Assembly: GCF_002980525.1 (NCBI RefSeq) | Contig: NZ_PVBQ01000012.1 | Span: 1-64,000 of the forward strand | Direction of reading: 5' to 3' | Source: Sphingobacterium haloxyli | Lineage (GTDB): Bacteria; Bacteroidota; Bacteroidia; Sphingobacteriales; Sphingobacteriaceae | Length of the DNA stretch: 64,000 nt | In this document: piece after piece, positions 1-8,732 of the stretch | Position numbering within the stretch: position 1 is the stretch's first letter | Layout of the letters: the number at the start of each line of letters is the position of its first letter | Position numbers and translations under genes: made by a program | Notes under the pieces: model-generated | Told to the model about the DNA's origin: nothing | Database searches by the model: none | The model's input: the letters and a program-made list of their open reading frames with translations, nothing else

Positions 1-106
1 TGCCTATATCGGCGGTGTCTACCTCTTCCCATTCCGAACAGAGCAGTCAAGCCCGCCAGAGCCGATGGTACTGCCGTAAAAGGTGGGAGAGTAGGTCGGT
101 GCCGAT
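1..106 (+). rRNA. rrf: 5S ribosomal RNA, 5' end cut by the window edge
   Basis: The sequence carries the conserved 5S core: the CCGAACAG loop near 36-43, AAGCCCGCCAGAGCCGATGG at 50-69, and the closing GGTGGGAGAGTAGGTCGG at 82-99. The last bases, GGTGCCGA, would pair with the TGCCTA start, so only a few 5' bases are missing. This is the promoter-distal end of an rRNA operon whose 16S and 23S genes lie to the left. The open reading frame crossing it is an artefact. The exact 3' end is uncertain by two or three bases. Confidence 0.93.
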
Positions 107-114
107 TTTTATAC

Positions 115-147
115 AAAGCCCCTTCAGCAATCTGAAGGGGCTTTTTT
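115..147 (+). terminator. Intrinsic terminator of the rRNA operon
   Basis: A 13-bp perfect stem (AAAGCCCCTTCAG with CTGAAGGGGCTTT) closes a CAAT loop, and the 3' arm runs into six T residues. It starts about nine bases after the 5S end, as expected for an rRNA operon terminator. Confidence 0.93.
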
Positions 148-196
148 GTTTCACATCACTCTTTACACTCAATACTTATTCTTACCTTTGCAAGAG

Positions 197-1156
197 ATGG
201 CTACTTTACTAGATAGCGGTGTAAAACCGTATAATCATTATGGCGCATACTTAAGAGACAAGTATGACGGGCAACGAGTATTTAAGGTTATTGTGGACGG
301 AAATTTTACTTGCCCCAACCGAGATGGTAGTAAAGGCTACGGCGGCTGTACATATTGCAATGTGGACTCTTTCACACCAGATACTGCTCGTAAAATTCCC
401 TCAATGCGAGAGCAGGTTGAAAACGGTATTGCAAGGGCGCGAAATTCGTACGGGGCGGAAAAGTTTATTATTTACTTTCAGCCGAATACTAACACTTATG
501 CACCTACGCATCTGCTAAAGATGATGTATGACGAAGCTTTGAGCATAGACCCGGAAAATACACTGGGTCTGTCTGTTGGGACACGTCCAGATTGTTTGGA
601 TTCCGAAAAGATTGCACTACTGGAATCTTATACGGATCGTTTTGATGTTGATCTGGAAATGGGGATGGAGTCGATTTATAATGATACATTAGAGCAGATC
701 AATAGAGGTTGCTCCCATGACGAATTTCTATCCACCATGGGGATGCTTCAGAACACAAAATTAGATTTATGTGTTCACACAATTTTTGGTTTCCCTTGGG
801 AGACGGAAGAGATGATGCTTCGGTATGCGCATGAAATTAATAGGCATCCTCAAATAAAATTTGTCAAATTACACCATCTCCATATTGTAGAGGGCTCTAT
901 TATGGGGGTAAAATATAAACGAGAACCTTTTAAATTATTCTCTATTGAGGAGTATACAGACTTTTTAGCAAAATTTATTCCTTTGTTGCGTCCTGATATT
1001 ATCATTCAACGAATTTTTGGCATTGCTGACAGAGAGTTGTTGATCGCACCTAACTGGGGGTACCCAAAGTCAAAAATACAAACTCATATTGATAAAGGTT
1101 TAGAAAGCCGAGGAGTAAAACAGGGGAGCCGGTATATCGAAACTTTCGAATTTTAA
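197..1156 (+). CDS. TIGR01212 / YhcC-type radical SAM protein
   Basis: This 319-residue protein belongs to the TIGR01212 (YhcC) radical SAM family. The cluster-binding segment is CPNRDGSKGYGGCTYC at residues 39-54 (Cys39, Cys51, Cys54), with a glycine-rich SAM-binding barrel after it (VDLEMGMES, VHTIFGFPWET). The family's reaction is not established. I chose the ATG at 197 over an in-frame ATG at 146 because the longer version would begin inside the T-tract of the rRNA terminator, and because family members begin close to the LLDSGVKPYNHYG-like segment. A TAnnTTTG box lies at 183-190, which puts the transcript start almost at the ATG. An intrinsic hairpin follows the stop. No operon partner is visible. 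Confidence 0.85.
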   Translation: MATLLDSGVKPYNHYGAYLRDKYDGQRVFKVIVDGNFTCPNRDGSKGYGGCTYCNVDSFTPDTARKIPSMREQVENGIARARNSYGAEKFIIYFQPNTNTYAPTHLLKMMYDEALSIDPENTLGLSVGTRPDCLDSEKIALLESYTDRFDVDLEMGMESIYNDTLEQINRGCSHDEFLSTMGMLQNTKLDLCVHTIFGFPWETEEMMLRYAHEINRHPQIKFVKLHHLHIVEGSIMGVKYKREPFKLFSIEEYTDFLAKFIPLLRPDIIIQRIFGIADRELLIAPNWGYPKSKIQTHIDKGLESRGVKQGSRYIETFEF

Positions 1157-1158
1157 AA

Positions 1159-1181
1159 AGGGCTATAAATATTATAGCCCT
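1159..1181. terminator. Hairpin between convergent genes
   Basis: GGGCTATAA pairs perfectly with TTATAGCCC across a three-base loop, with a T-rich tract (1183-1197) downstream on the plus strand. It lies just after the YhcC-type gene and before the 3' end of the opposing pyrophosphohydrolase gene, so it probably serves the plus-strand transcript. Confidence 0.75.
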
Positions 1182-1190
1182 GGTTGTTTT

Positions 1191-1658
1191 TTATTTTCCT
1201 AAAATACCTTTTAAATCTGCTGGAGAATAATTAACTGATTTCAGTGTCTTGTTGTCACCCTCTCTATATACGAGAAAGAGGCCGTCGACTTCTTTATAGT
1301 AGGAATCGACACCTTTTGAAAGATAGTGAGCTTGGGTTGCCTTTGCTTCTTCTTCTGATTTGCAAGCTTTACTCATATTCGAACGTTGTACTTCTTCAAA
1401 AAGTGCATTGAATTTGTCCTTTAAGCCAAATTCCAACACAGCGCCTGATAATACATATTGAATATCGCATAGTGCATCCGCGATTTCTACAATATCTTTA
1501 TTTTCAATGGCTTCTTGTAGTTCCTTTAACTCTTCTGCGATTAAAGCAACCCGGAGGTTACACCGTGCTTCGGAGGGAATAGCTGGTGTATCCAAAATCG
1601 GATGTTGGAAAGTTTTGTGAAATTCTGCTACGGAAGTCAATGTTTTAGGATCTGTCAT
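1191..1658 (-). CDS. MazG-like nucleoside triphosphate pyrophosphohydrolase
   Basis: A 155-residue all-alpha NTP pyrophosphohydrolase-superfamily protein. The metal-binding pattern is visible as EELKE at 42-46 followed by EIADALCD at 58-65, the EExxE...ExxD arrangement of MazG/PRA-PH/dUTPase-like enzymes. Such enzymes hydrolyse NTPs or modified nucleotides to NMP and PPi. Here the substrate cannot be told from sequence. There is no signal peptide, so it is cytoplasmic. It is 47 bp upstream of, and co-directional with, the pseudouridine synthase gene... read on the minus strand it is transcribed after that gene, so the two may form a two-gene unit. Confidence 0.75.
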   Translation of the reverse strand: MTDPKTLTSVAEFHKTFQHPILDTPAIPSEARCNLRVALIAEELKELQEAIENKDIVEIADALCDIQYVLSGAVLEFGLKDKFNALFEEVQRSNMSKACKSEEEAKATQAHYLSKGVDSYYKEVDGLFLVYREGDNKTLKSVNYSPADLKGILGK

Positions 1659-1705
1659 ATTCTAAAGTCAAGTTTTAAATCCAAAATTATATATGTTCTT
1701 GAATT

Positions 1706-2848
1706 TTATTTAATGAAATGTTTTAATTGAATGAGTTCCTTCTCCTCTAGGTATCGCCATCTCCCACGTGGCAAATCTTTTTTTGTTAGATTGGCGTAAA
1801 CTACTCGGTCCAATTTAACGACTTCATAACCCAACGATTCAAAAATACGTCTCACAACTCTATTTTTTCCTGAATGAATCTGGATGCCAATTTCGTTCCG
1901 GCTTCCGCCTTGTACGAAGCTTATATCGTCGGGCTTGATAAACCCGTCTTCTAATTCAAGGCCAAATTCTATTTTATTAAAATCACCCTGTGTTAGGTTC
2001 TTACTTAACTCAACATGATATATTTTACTAATGTTGTTTCTAGGGTGGGACAGCTTCTCTGCAAGTGAGCCGTCGTTTGTGAGTAATAAAAGGCCAGTGG
2101 TGTTTCTATCTAAGCGTCCTACCGGGTAGATTCGTTCTTTTGTCGCTTTTGCTACTAGTTGCATGACGGTTCTGCGTTCCTGCGGGTCGTCGGTGGTTGT
2201 GATAAAATCTTTAGGTTTGTTCAGGAGTACATAAACCATTTTCTCCCGTTTTAACCGCTCACCGTTATATCTTACTTCGTCTTTTGCAGGATCTACTTTA
2301 GTCCCTAATTCAGTGACTACTTCCCCGTTTACCGATACGACGCCTGATTCGATCAGTTCGTCCGCTTTACGACGAGAACATATACCTGCATTAGAGATAT
2401 AACGATTTAAACGGATTAGTCCGTCGTCTTTCGGCTCCGTGACAGCGATTTTTTTTCTAGGGTATGAGGGTCTAAAGCTTTCTTTATTCTTGTACTTGTC
2501 TTTATTTTCGTCGTCAAATCGATTGAACGATTTTTTTCCAGTTTTTTCAAATTTCTTAGGACCAGCGTAGCCTCTTTCATCTTTTTGAAAAGGACGGTCT
2601 GTGTTCCGCTTGATCAGTTTATCAGACTTACTGAAAGAACGACCGGAATCATCCTTTTTGTTTTTCTTTTCAAACTTGCTAAAAGGATTCGATTTTTTGT
2701 TGTCTTCTTCTTCAAATTTAGTCTTTCTAAACTCATTTGTTGAAGATGACCGTTGTGAGCGACCATTTTTTGAGCGGAAGCTTTCGGAGTTACTTCTGCT
2801 TTTTTTGGAGTTGTCGTCGCGACTGTTCCGTTTGTTATTGAATGGCAT
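1706..2848 (-). CDS. RsuA/RluB-family pseudouridine synthase with a long basic N-terminal extension
   Basis: The C-terminal half is a standard 23S rRNA pseudouridine synthase of the RluB/RsuA type: an S4 RNA-binding domain at about 145-190 (LIRLNRYISNAGICSRRKAD) and the catalytic segment GRLDRNTTG at 244-252 with Asp247. Residues 1-135 are a low-complexity tail rich in Lys, Arg, Ser, Asn and Phe. A tail of this kind is common in Bacteroidota members of the family and probably adds RNA affinity. A minus-strand TAnnTTTG box (TACCTTTG, plus-strand 2867-2874) sits about 20 bp before the start codon. The likely target is uridine 2605 of 23S rRNA by analogy with RluB, which is inference. Confidence 0.9.
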   Translation of the reverse strand: MPFNNKRNSRDDNSKKSRSNSESFRSKNGRSQRSSSTNEFRKTKFEEEDNKKSNPFSKFEKKNKKDDSGRSFSKSDKLIKRNTDRPFQKDERGYAGPKKFEKTGKKSFNRFDDENKDKYKNKESFRPSYPRKKIAVTEPKDDGLIRLNRYISNAGICSRRKADELIESGVVSVNGEVVTELGTKVDPAKDEVRYNGERLKREKMVYVLLNKPKDFITTTDDPQERRTVMQLVAKATKERIYPVGRLDRNTTGLLLLTNDGSLAEKLSHPRNNISKIYHVELSKNLTQGDFNKIEFGLELEDGFIKPDDISFVQGGSRNEIGIQIHSGKNRVVRRIFESLGYEVVKLDRVVYANLTKKDLPRGRWRYLEEKELIQLKHFIK

Positions 2849-2982
2849 ATGTATAAAATTAAGCTACAAAGGTAAGGTTTTTTATTTAGTTCAGAGAAGA
2901 AAAATTACGGTTATAGAATCTGTACTGGTGATGCATAGGATGATTTTATGCATTCTGGAGGTTTAGCGCCAGTATGTCGGAG

Positions 2983-3014
2983 TTTGGAAGATCGGAAAAT
3001 CCTTCGTATATTTG
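2983..3014 (+). promoter_or_regulatory. Bacteroidota-type promoter of the lytic transglycosylase gene
   Basis: TTTG at 2983-2986 and TATATTTG at 3007-3014 are separated by 20 bp, matching the Bacteroidota -33/-7 consensus. A second weaker TATTTTTG box lies at 3036-3043. The predicted leader is about 75 nt. Confidence 0.6.
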
Positions 3015-3097
3015 CAGGCTGAAATTGAACCAAGCTATTTTTGATCGTTTTTAAGTATTGATCTTAATTTCGTGGATAGGTAGCAGTAAGGGATTGA

Positions 3098-3904
3098 ATG
3101 ATAAAAAAAAGAGTACTGTGTTGTAGTGTAGTTTTGTCTGTAATGATTTTGTCAAAGCTGTATTCCACACCCAATTCAACATCCAAAAAGGATCCAATAC
3201 GGAAGGTCTTATTGGAACAGGTTGAGAAAAAAAAGAAAGCGATAGCCTTATCGCCGGAGAAACAAAAAGAAGCGTACTACCGCTCTGTAAGGTTTGCGAA
3301 CAAGCGAGTTCCTCTACATAGACCCGCAGTAGAGAGAAAATTTGAACGGTATCTGACAAATTTCTCTTTCCGCAAGCAACAAACGTACAGCTTGCATAAA
3401 AAAGCAGAACGACATTTACCCGAAATAGCAAAGATATTGGCCTCTTACGGGATTCCAGAAGATTTTAAATATGTCCCGCTTGTGGAAAGTGACATGAATC
3501 CTCAGATAACTTCTCATAAAGGGGCGGGTGGCTATTGGCAATTTATGCCGGCTACTGCACGTCTTTACGGCTTAAAAGTTAACGGCAGTGTCGATGAGCG
3601 CAAGGACTTAATTAAATCTACGCACGCTGCAGCTCGTTATCTAAAGAGTCTATATAAAGAATTTAATGATTGGACATTGGTAGCGGCGGCGTACAACGTT
3701 GGTGGTGGCAGCTTGAAGAGCTCAATACGCCGTCAAGGTACAAGCGATTACTACAATTTAAGGTTGAATAACGAAACTGGTTCCTATGTTTACAAATTGG
3801 TTTCTATGAAGCAGGTTATAGAAAATCCACACAAGCATGGGTACAAACGCTATGGAGAAACGGCTGATAAATATCAGCATATAAATGAGCAGAATTTGCT
3901 ATAA
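3098..3904 (+). CDS. Lytic transglycosylase (SLT / MltD-like)
   Basis: A 268-residue exported peptidoglycan lytic transglycosylase. The N-terminus is a short basic and hydrophobic segment (about residues 4-20) that looks like a signal peptide or anchor. The SLT catalytic domain spans about 105-225: PLVESDMNP carries the catalytic Glu130, followed by GAGGYWQFMPATA (143-155) and AAAYNVGGG, the goose-lysozyme-like family signature. No LysM domain is present, unlike full-length MltD. A strong intrinsic terminator follows directly, so the gene is probably monocistronic. The ATG at 3098 has a modest AAGGG upstream. Confidence 0.9.
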   Translation: MIKKRVLCCSVVLSVMILSKLYSTPNSTSKKDPIRKVLLEQVEKKKKAIALSPEKQKEAYYRSVRFANKRVPLHRPAVERKFERYLTNFSFRKQQTYSLHKKAERHLPEIAKILASYGIPEDFKYVPLVESDMNPQITSHKGAGGYWQFMPATARLYGLKVNGSVDERKDLIKSTHAAARYLKSLYKEFNDWTLVAAAYNVGGGSLKSSIRRQGTSDYYNLRLNNETGSYVYKLVSMKQVIENPHKHGYKRYGETADKYQHINEQNLL

Positions 3905-3930
3905 GCTTTGTGCTATGAGTAATATGTAAT

Positions 3931-3962
3931 AAGGACTTTCCACGGTGGAAAGTCCTTTTTTT
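3931..3962 (+). terminator. Intrinsic terminator after the lytic transglycosylase gene
   Basis: A 12-bp perfect stem (AAGGACTTTCCA with TGGAAAGTCCTT) closes a CGG loop and runs into about nine T residues. It isolates the cco operon from upstream transcription. Confidence 0.93.
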
Positions 3963-3977
3963 TTGAGGCATTTATAA

Positions 3978-3991
3978 GTGATGAACATCAT
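3978..3991. promoter_or_regulatory. FNR/CRP-type palindrome upstream of the cbb3 oxidase operon
   Basis: The site reads gTGATgaacATCAt, a perfect TGAT-N4-ATCA dyad differing from the FNR consensus only in its outermost bases. A poor -7-like element, TATCATTA, lies at 4008-4015. A transcript start near 4021-4026 would place the site around -37 to -41, a class II activator position. It is the only such site noted in the cco leader, and low-oxygen control of cbb3 oxidases by CRP/FNR proteins is well established in other bacteria. Which regulator binds here is inference. Confidence 0.55.
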
Positions 3992-4069
3992 TTTTTTCTC
4001 AAAGATGTATCATTACAGTGTCATATGAAAACCGCTACTTTTATCGCCAAATCAACTATTAGAGAGAAT

Positions 4070-6214
4070 ATGCAGGTAGCGCAATTTAATTATGACAACA
4101 GGATTGTCCGCGACTTCGGTATAGCGACAATTATTTGGGGCTTAGTAGGGATGTCCATCGGTCTGCTCGTAGCCACCCAATTGATTTGGCCGGAGATGAA
4201 CTTTTTAAACCAATACACGACATTCGGTCGGGTACGTCCGGTACACACGAACGCGGTTGTTTTTGCGTTTGTCGGCAACGCGATTTTTATGGGGGTCTAT
4301 TATTCGATGCAACGTGTTCTTAAAGCACGGATGTTTAGCGACCTGTTGAGCAGGATTCATTTTTGGGGCTGGCAATTTACAATTGTGGCTTCGGCTATTA
4401 CCTTGCTGTTGGGCTATACGTCCTCGCACGAATATGCGGAAATGGAATGGCCAATTGACATCGCTATTACGTTAATCTGGGTAGTGTTCGGAATAAATAT
4501 GTTTGGCACAATCGTTCGCCGCCGTGAACGCCACATGTATGTAGCAGTGTGGTTTTATATAGCAACATTTGTGACGGTTGCTGTATTGCATATTGTGAAT
4601 TCTATTCAACTTCCTGTCAGTTTTTGGAAAAGTTACTATGTGTATGCTGGGGTACAGGACGCTTTGGTTCAATGGTGGTATGGTCATAACGCAGTTGCTT
4701 TTTTTCTGACAACGCCCTATTTAGGCATGATGTATTATTTCTTGCCCAAGATGGCTAATCGCCCAGTTTACTCTTATAAGCTGAGTATTCTTCATTTTTG
4801 GTCGTTAATATTTATCTATATATGGGCAGGGCCTCACCACTTGCTATATACTTCATTGCCTTCATGGGTTCAATCGTTAGGGGTCGTGTTCTCCATCATG
4901 TTGATAGCTCCAAGCTGGGGCGGTATGATTAATGGACTGCTAACGTTGCGCGGCGCCTGGGATAAAGTGCGTACGGAGCCCATGTTGAAATTTATGGTTG
5001 TCGCATTGACAGCTTACGGTATGGCAACCTTTGAAGGTCCGTTGTTATCGTTGAAACAGGTTAATGCGATTGCGCACTTTACAGACTGGATTGTCGCCCA
5101 TGTACACGTAGGTGCATTAGGTTGGAATGGCTTCTTGACGTTTGCTGTCCTGTATTTTATTATCCCGAAAATCTATAAAACATCACTGTATTCGAAGAAA
5201 CTAGCGAATGTTCACTTTTGGATCGGTACATTGGGAATTTTGTTTTATGCTATACCTATGTATTGGGCTGCCGTTGTACAGGGCTTGATGTGGAAAGAGT
5301 TTACGCCGGAAGGTGTGTTGAAATATCCGAATTTTTTGGCTACCACTTTGGAGATCATTCCGATGCATATGATGCGTGCGTTAGGTGGTGCATTATACCT
5401 AACGGGCGTTATCATTATGACGTATAACTTAATTAAAACGATGAAGGCGGGACAATTGGTTGCCAACGAAGCTGCGGAAGCACCGGCTTTGGAACCTGTG
5501 GTGACAAGAGAACCTACTCAACACCGTCGTTTGGAACGTAAGCCTGTTTTATTCATGGTATTGGCGTTGGTTGCTATCCTTATTGGTGGTATTGTGGAAA
5601 TGATTCCGACGTTTACGATTAGTAGTAATGTGCCTAAAATTGCTTCGGTTCAACCTTATACCGCACTTGAGCTTCAGGGGCGCGATTTATATATCCGGGA
5701 AGGCTGTGTCAACTGTCACTCGCAAACCGTAAGGCCTTTCCGTTCGGAAACTGCCCGTTATGGCGAGTACAGCAAGGCAGGAGAGTTCGTTTACGATATG
5801 CCGTTCCTATGGGGTTCCAAACGTACCGGCCCGGATTTACATCGTATTGGGGGGAAATATCCGAATAAATGGCATTTTGACCATTTGCTAGACCCCACGA
5901 TTACTTCTCCGGGTAGTATTATGCCCGCTTATCCATGGCTAATAGAACAGAGATTGAACAATAATCTTTTGGATAAAAAGATGAATGCTATGCGTGTGTT
6001 AGGTGTACCTTATTCACAAGAGGAAATCCAAAATGCATTAACAGATTTGCAAAAGCAGGCAGATCAGATCACCGCAGATTTAGCGGCAAACCAGATGGAA
6101 GTTCGGTCTGATAGTGAGATTATTGCTATGATCGCTTATCTACAACGTTTAGGAAAAGATATTAAGGCTGAAGTACCGGAAACGGGTGATGAGATTGTAT
6201 TATCAGATAATTAA
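4070..6214 (+). CDS. ccoNO: cbb3-type cytochrome c oxidase, fused subunits I and II (CcoN-CcoO)
   Basis: The N-terminal part (about residues 1-455) is CcoN, the heme-copper catalytic subunit with about twelve membrane segments. Its histidine ligands are visible in contexts such as VRPVHTNAV, YGHNAVAF, GPHHLLYT and HVHVGALGWNG. It continues without a stop into CcoO, a membrane-anchored c-type cytochrome with one heme motif, CVNCH, at residues 546-550. This fusion is common in Bacteroidota. I prefer the ATG at 4070 (protein starting MQVAQFNYDN) to the upstream ATG at 4025: CcoN proteins start close to a FxYDNxIVRxF segment, and a class II FNR arrangement would put the transcript start at about 4025. 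The oxidase reduces O2 with high affinity at the inner membrane. Confidence 0.95.
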   Translation: MQVAQFNYDNRIVRDFGIATIIWGLVGMSIGLLVATQLIWPEMNFLNQYTTFGRVRPVHTNAVVFAFVGNAIFMGVYYSMQRVLKARMFSDLLSRIHFWGWQFTIVASAITLLLGYTSSHEYAEMEWPIDIAITLIWVVFGINMFGTIVRRRERHMYVAVWFYIATFVTVAVLHIVNSIQLPVSFWKSYYVYAGVQDALVQWWYGHNAVAFFLTTPYLGMMYYFLPKMANRPVYSYKLSILHFWSLIFIYIWAGPHHLLYTSLPSWVQSLGVVFSIMLIAPSWGGMINGLLTLRGAWDKVRTEPMLKFMVVALTAYGMATFEGPLLSLKQVNAIAHFTDWIVAHVHVGALGWNGFLTFAVLYFIIPKIYKTSLYSKKLANVHFWIGTLGILFYAIPMYWAAVVQGLMWKEFTPEGVLKYPNFLATTLEIIPMHMMRALGGALYLTGVIIMTYNLIKTMKAGQLVANEAAEAPALEPVVTREPTQHRRLERKPVLFMVLALVAILIGGIVEMIPTFTISSNVPKIASVQPYTALELQGRDLYIREGCVNCHSQTVRPFRSETARYGEYSKAGEFVYDMPFLWGSKRTGPDLHRIGGKYPNKWHFDHLLDPTITSPGSIMPAYPWLIEQRLNNNLLDKKMNAMRVLGVPYSQEEIQNALTDLQKQADQITADLAANQMEVRSDSEIIAMIAYLQRLGKDIKAEVPETGDEIVLSDN

Positions 6215-6225
6215 AAGGAGGACTT

Positions 6226-6420
6226 ATGTTTAAGCAAATAACAAATTTAAATGGAGATGAGATTTATCTAATCGCATCATTATGGGTCTTTCTATTATTT
6301 TTTGTACTCGTAGCCTGTATGCTATTTTGGATGACAAAAGATCATATCGACCACATGAAAGATATTCCTTTCGACGATGGAGAGTCGGAAAAGGGGAGTG
6401 ACCAATCATTACAGAAGTAG
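6226..6420 (+). CDS. ccoQ: CcoQ/FixQ-like small cbb3 oxidase subunit
   Basis: A 64-residue protein with one strong membrane helix (about residues 13-36, IASLWVFLLFFVLVACMLFW) and a short acidic cytoplasmic tail. Its place between ccoNO and ccoP and this topology match CcoQ, which stabilises the CcoNOP complex. Sequence identity alone is too weak to prove it. An unusually complete Shine-Dalgarno sequence, AAAAGGAGG at 6213-6221, precedes the ATG by four bases. It falls within the eleven-base gap after the ccoNO stop. Confidence 0.8.
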   Translation: MFKQITNLNGDEIYLIASLWVFLLFFVLVACMLFWMTKDHIDHMKDIPFDDGESEKGSDQSLQK

Positions 6421-6426
6421 AGATTT

Positions 6427-7317
6427 ATGAATACACTATTATTAACAATTGAAACCATGACGGATGCATCCGATTGGAGCTTCGCGTCAGGAAATATTTA
6501 CAACGATATACTTATTGTCGCCCTAATCATCGTCATGATAGCCCTCTTAGTGTCAGCATTGACAGTGGATAAGGCAATGAAATCTGTTATTAACTTGACG
6601 ATGCCACATTTGGCAGCCGAGCAACGGGCGGAAAAGGCTAATAAGGTAGATTGGCAGGCTCTCTGGGCTAAGTTGTTGAGCTTGAGACCACTCGAAGAGG
6701 AGAAAGATTTGGAAATTGACCATGAGTATGATGGTATCAAGGAATTGGATAACCCTGTGCCGGCGTGGTTTAACGCTTTGTTCTATTCTACAATTACTTT
6801 TGGGATCGTTTATCTTCTTGTATATCATGTTTTCGGATGGGGACCTGATCAAGATCAAGAGTATCAACGAGAAATGGCATTGGCGGAAAAGGCGAAGCAA
6901 GAATTTTTAGCGCAATCAGCGAATCTAGTCGATGAAAGTACGATAGCGGTAGATACTACCGGTACTTTGGCAGCTTCGGGAAAGGGTATTTATGCGGCGA
7001 ACTGCGCTGTTTGTCATGGAAACGCAGGTGAGGGAGGCATTGGTCCGAATCTGACGGATGATTACTGGCTACATGGAGCTGACATTAAAGATGTCTTCGC
7101 CGTCGTGAAATATGGCGTTCCAGAGAAAGGGATGGTGCCTTGGGAGCAAACACTGACGCCGGGACAAATAGCGGAAGTAAGTAATTATATTATCACATTG
7201 GCTGGCACGAACCCACCGAATCCAAAAGAACCGCAAGGAGAAAAGGTGTCATCGAAAACCAATGAAGTAACGTCTGAGATTTCTGCAGAGCAGGCGGCTG
7301 TGGAAAACGAGGCATAG
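6427..7317 (+). CDS. ccoP: cbb3-type cytochrome c oxidase subunit III (CcoP), monoheme
   Basis: A 296-residue protein with two membrane segments (about 27-48 and 115-138). Between them is the conserved CcoP N-terminal domain (DHEYDGIKELDNPVPAWF), followed by a periplasmic cytochrome c domain. Only one heme-binding motif is present, CAVCH at 193-197, with the axial methionine probably in KGMVPW. Proteobacterial CcoP carries two hemes. The single heme is usual in Bacteroidota. The ATG follows the ccoQ stop by six bases, so the genes are cotranscribed. Its role is to pass electrons to CcoO and then to CcoN. Confidence 0.93.
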   Translation: MNTLLLTIETMTDASDWSFASGNIYNDILIVALIIVMIALLVSALTVDKAMKSVINLTMPHLAAEQRAEKANKVDWQALWAKLLSLRPLEEEKDLEIDHEYDGIKELDNPVPAWFNALFYSTITFGIVYLLVYHVFGWGPDQDQEYQREMALAEKAKQEFLAQSANLVDESTIAVDTTGTLAASGKGIYAANCAVCHGNAGEGGIGPNLTDDYWLHGADIKDVFAVVKYGVPEKGMVPWEQTLTPGQIAEVSNYIITLAGTNPPNPKEPQGEKVSSKTNEVTSEISAEQAAVENEA

Positions 7318-7329
7318 TAAAAACCATTC

Positions 7330-8730
7330 ATGGGAACACTAACAGATGAAAATAGCGACTTTACGAAAGTAAGGAAAGAAAAGCGCCAATGGATTTACGC
7401 GAAAAAACCTGCTGGTAAATTGTACAACTACCGACAATGGGTAGGCTATTCATTGCTACTGTTTCTTTTTGCCGCTCCATTTATTAAAGTTAATGGAAAT
7501 CCGTTTTTAATCTTCAATATCATTGAACGGAAATTCTCGATTTTCGGCTCTGTATTCTACCCGCAAGATTTGCATATTTTCGTTTTCGGTATGCTGATTA
7601 TGATGGTGGGCATCGTTCTTTTTACGGCGGTTTACGGTAGAGTCTGGTGTGGGTGGACGTGCCCACAGACTATTTTCATGGAATTGATATTCAGACGTAT
7701 TGAGTATTTTATCGAAGGAGACTGGATACTACAACGGAAATTAAACGAGGGACCCGATTCAGATATTCGGGCTTGGAAAAAGATATTGAAACATGCGATT
7801 TTCTTTGCTATATCATTTTTCATATCGAATATCTTTTTAGCCTATATTATTGGTGTCGACGCGCTATATAAAATTATGGCGGACCCTGTGGATCAACATA
7901 TCGTGGGCTTTGCGTCTATAATGGTATTTACCGTTGCTTTTTACGGCGTATTTGCTCATTTGCGTGAAATTGTCTGTACGACGTTGTGCCCTTATGGTAG
8001 GCTCCAAGGCGTATTGCTGGATGAGAAAAGTCTAACGGTGGCCTATGACGTGAATCGCGGCGAGCCGAGAGGAAAGTTAAAAAAACAGGTGACGGAACAG
8101 CAAGGTGATTGTGTCGATTGCAAGCTTTGTGTACACGTATGCCCGACAGGCATCGATATTCGTAATGGTACGCAATTGGAATGCGTGAATTGTACAGCTT
8201 GTATCGATGCGTGTGATGTTGTTATGGACAAAATTGGAAAACCCAAGCGTCTTATCGGCTTTTATTCGATGGACGATTTATCCGGGGAGGGAAAGGTAGT
8301 TGAGAAAAGCAACACGCGTGCTATAGCCTATTCTGCTATATTGGTTGTATTGACAATCTTGTTTGCCTTCCTGCTATTTAATCGTTCGAAGATAGATGCG
8401 CGTTTATTGCGTGCGACCGGAAGTTCCTATCAACTTCGGGAAGATGGACTGGTGAGCAACTTGTATACCCTAGAACTTCTGAACAAATCCGGAAGCGATA
8501 TCCAGTTTAAGATTGAGTGTGCTGATGATAGAATCGGCGTGCAGATGGTCAATAATATTTATGACTTAAAAAAAGAAGGGAGTGCAACACTGAGCTTCTT
8601 TCTGTTGATAGACAAGAGCGACATAGGGCAATATAAACAGCATGTAAAGGTGAATATTGTTTCTAACGGGGAGATAGTGGAGACGCTAAAGACGACCTTT
8701 ATAGCTCCTCCAACTAAAAAACAGAGATAA
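7330..8730 (+). CDS. ccoG: CcoG/FixG/RdxA cytochrome c oxidase accessory protein
   Basis: A 466-residue polyferredoxin membrane protein. Visible elements are several N-terminal helices with a CGWTCP segment (107-112) and TTLCPYGRLQG (217-226), two 4Fe-4S motifs (Cys261, 264, 267, 271 and Cys285, 288, 291, 295), a further helix at about 335-355, and a C-terminal immunoglobulin-like domain of the FixG type. CcoG is a Cu(II) reductase needed to assemble the copper centre of cbb3 oxidase. It lies twelve bases after ccoP and runs almost directly into the ccoH-like gene. Confidence 0.93.
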   Translation: MGTLTDENSDFTKVRKEKRQWIYAKKPAGKLYNYRQWVGYSLLLFLFAAPFIKVNGNPFLIFNIIERKFSIFGSVFYPQDLHIFVFGMLIMMVGIVLFTAVYGRVWCGWTCPQTIFMELIFRRIEYFIEGDWILQRKLNEGPDSDIRAWKKILKHAIFFAISFFISNIFLAYIIGVDALYKIMADPVDQHIVGFASIMVFTVAFYGVFAHLREIVCTTLCPYGRLQGVLLDEKSLTVAYDVNRGEPRGKLKKQVTEQQGDCVDCKLCVHVCPTGIDIRNGTQLECVNCTACIDACDVVMDKIGKPKRLIGFYSMDDLSGEGKVVEKSNTRAIAYSAILVVLTILFAFLLFNRSKIDARLLRATGSSYQLREDGLVSNLYTLELLNKSGSDIQFKIECADDRIGVQMVNNIYDLKKEGSATLSFFLLIDKSDIGQYKQHVKVNIVSNGEIVETLKTTFIAPPTKKQR

Positions 8731-8732
8731 AC

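Noticed and set aside
146..196. N-terminal extension of the YhcC-type gene from the ATG at 146
   Set aside because: The extension would start within the T-tract of the rRNA terminator. The ATG at 197 fits the family.
15..212. 65-codon frame over the start of the window
   Set aside because: It lies mostly inside the 5S rRNA gene and its terminator.
2601..2966. 121-codon plus-strand frame
   Set aside because: Antisense to the low-complexity N-terminus of the pseudouridine synthase gene. It is Ser/Phe/Leu-rich as expected from the complement.
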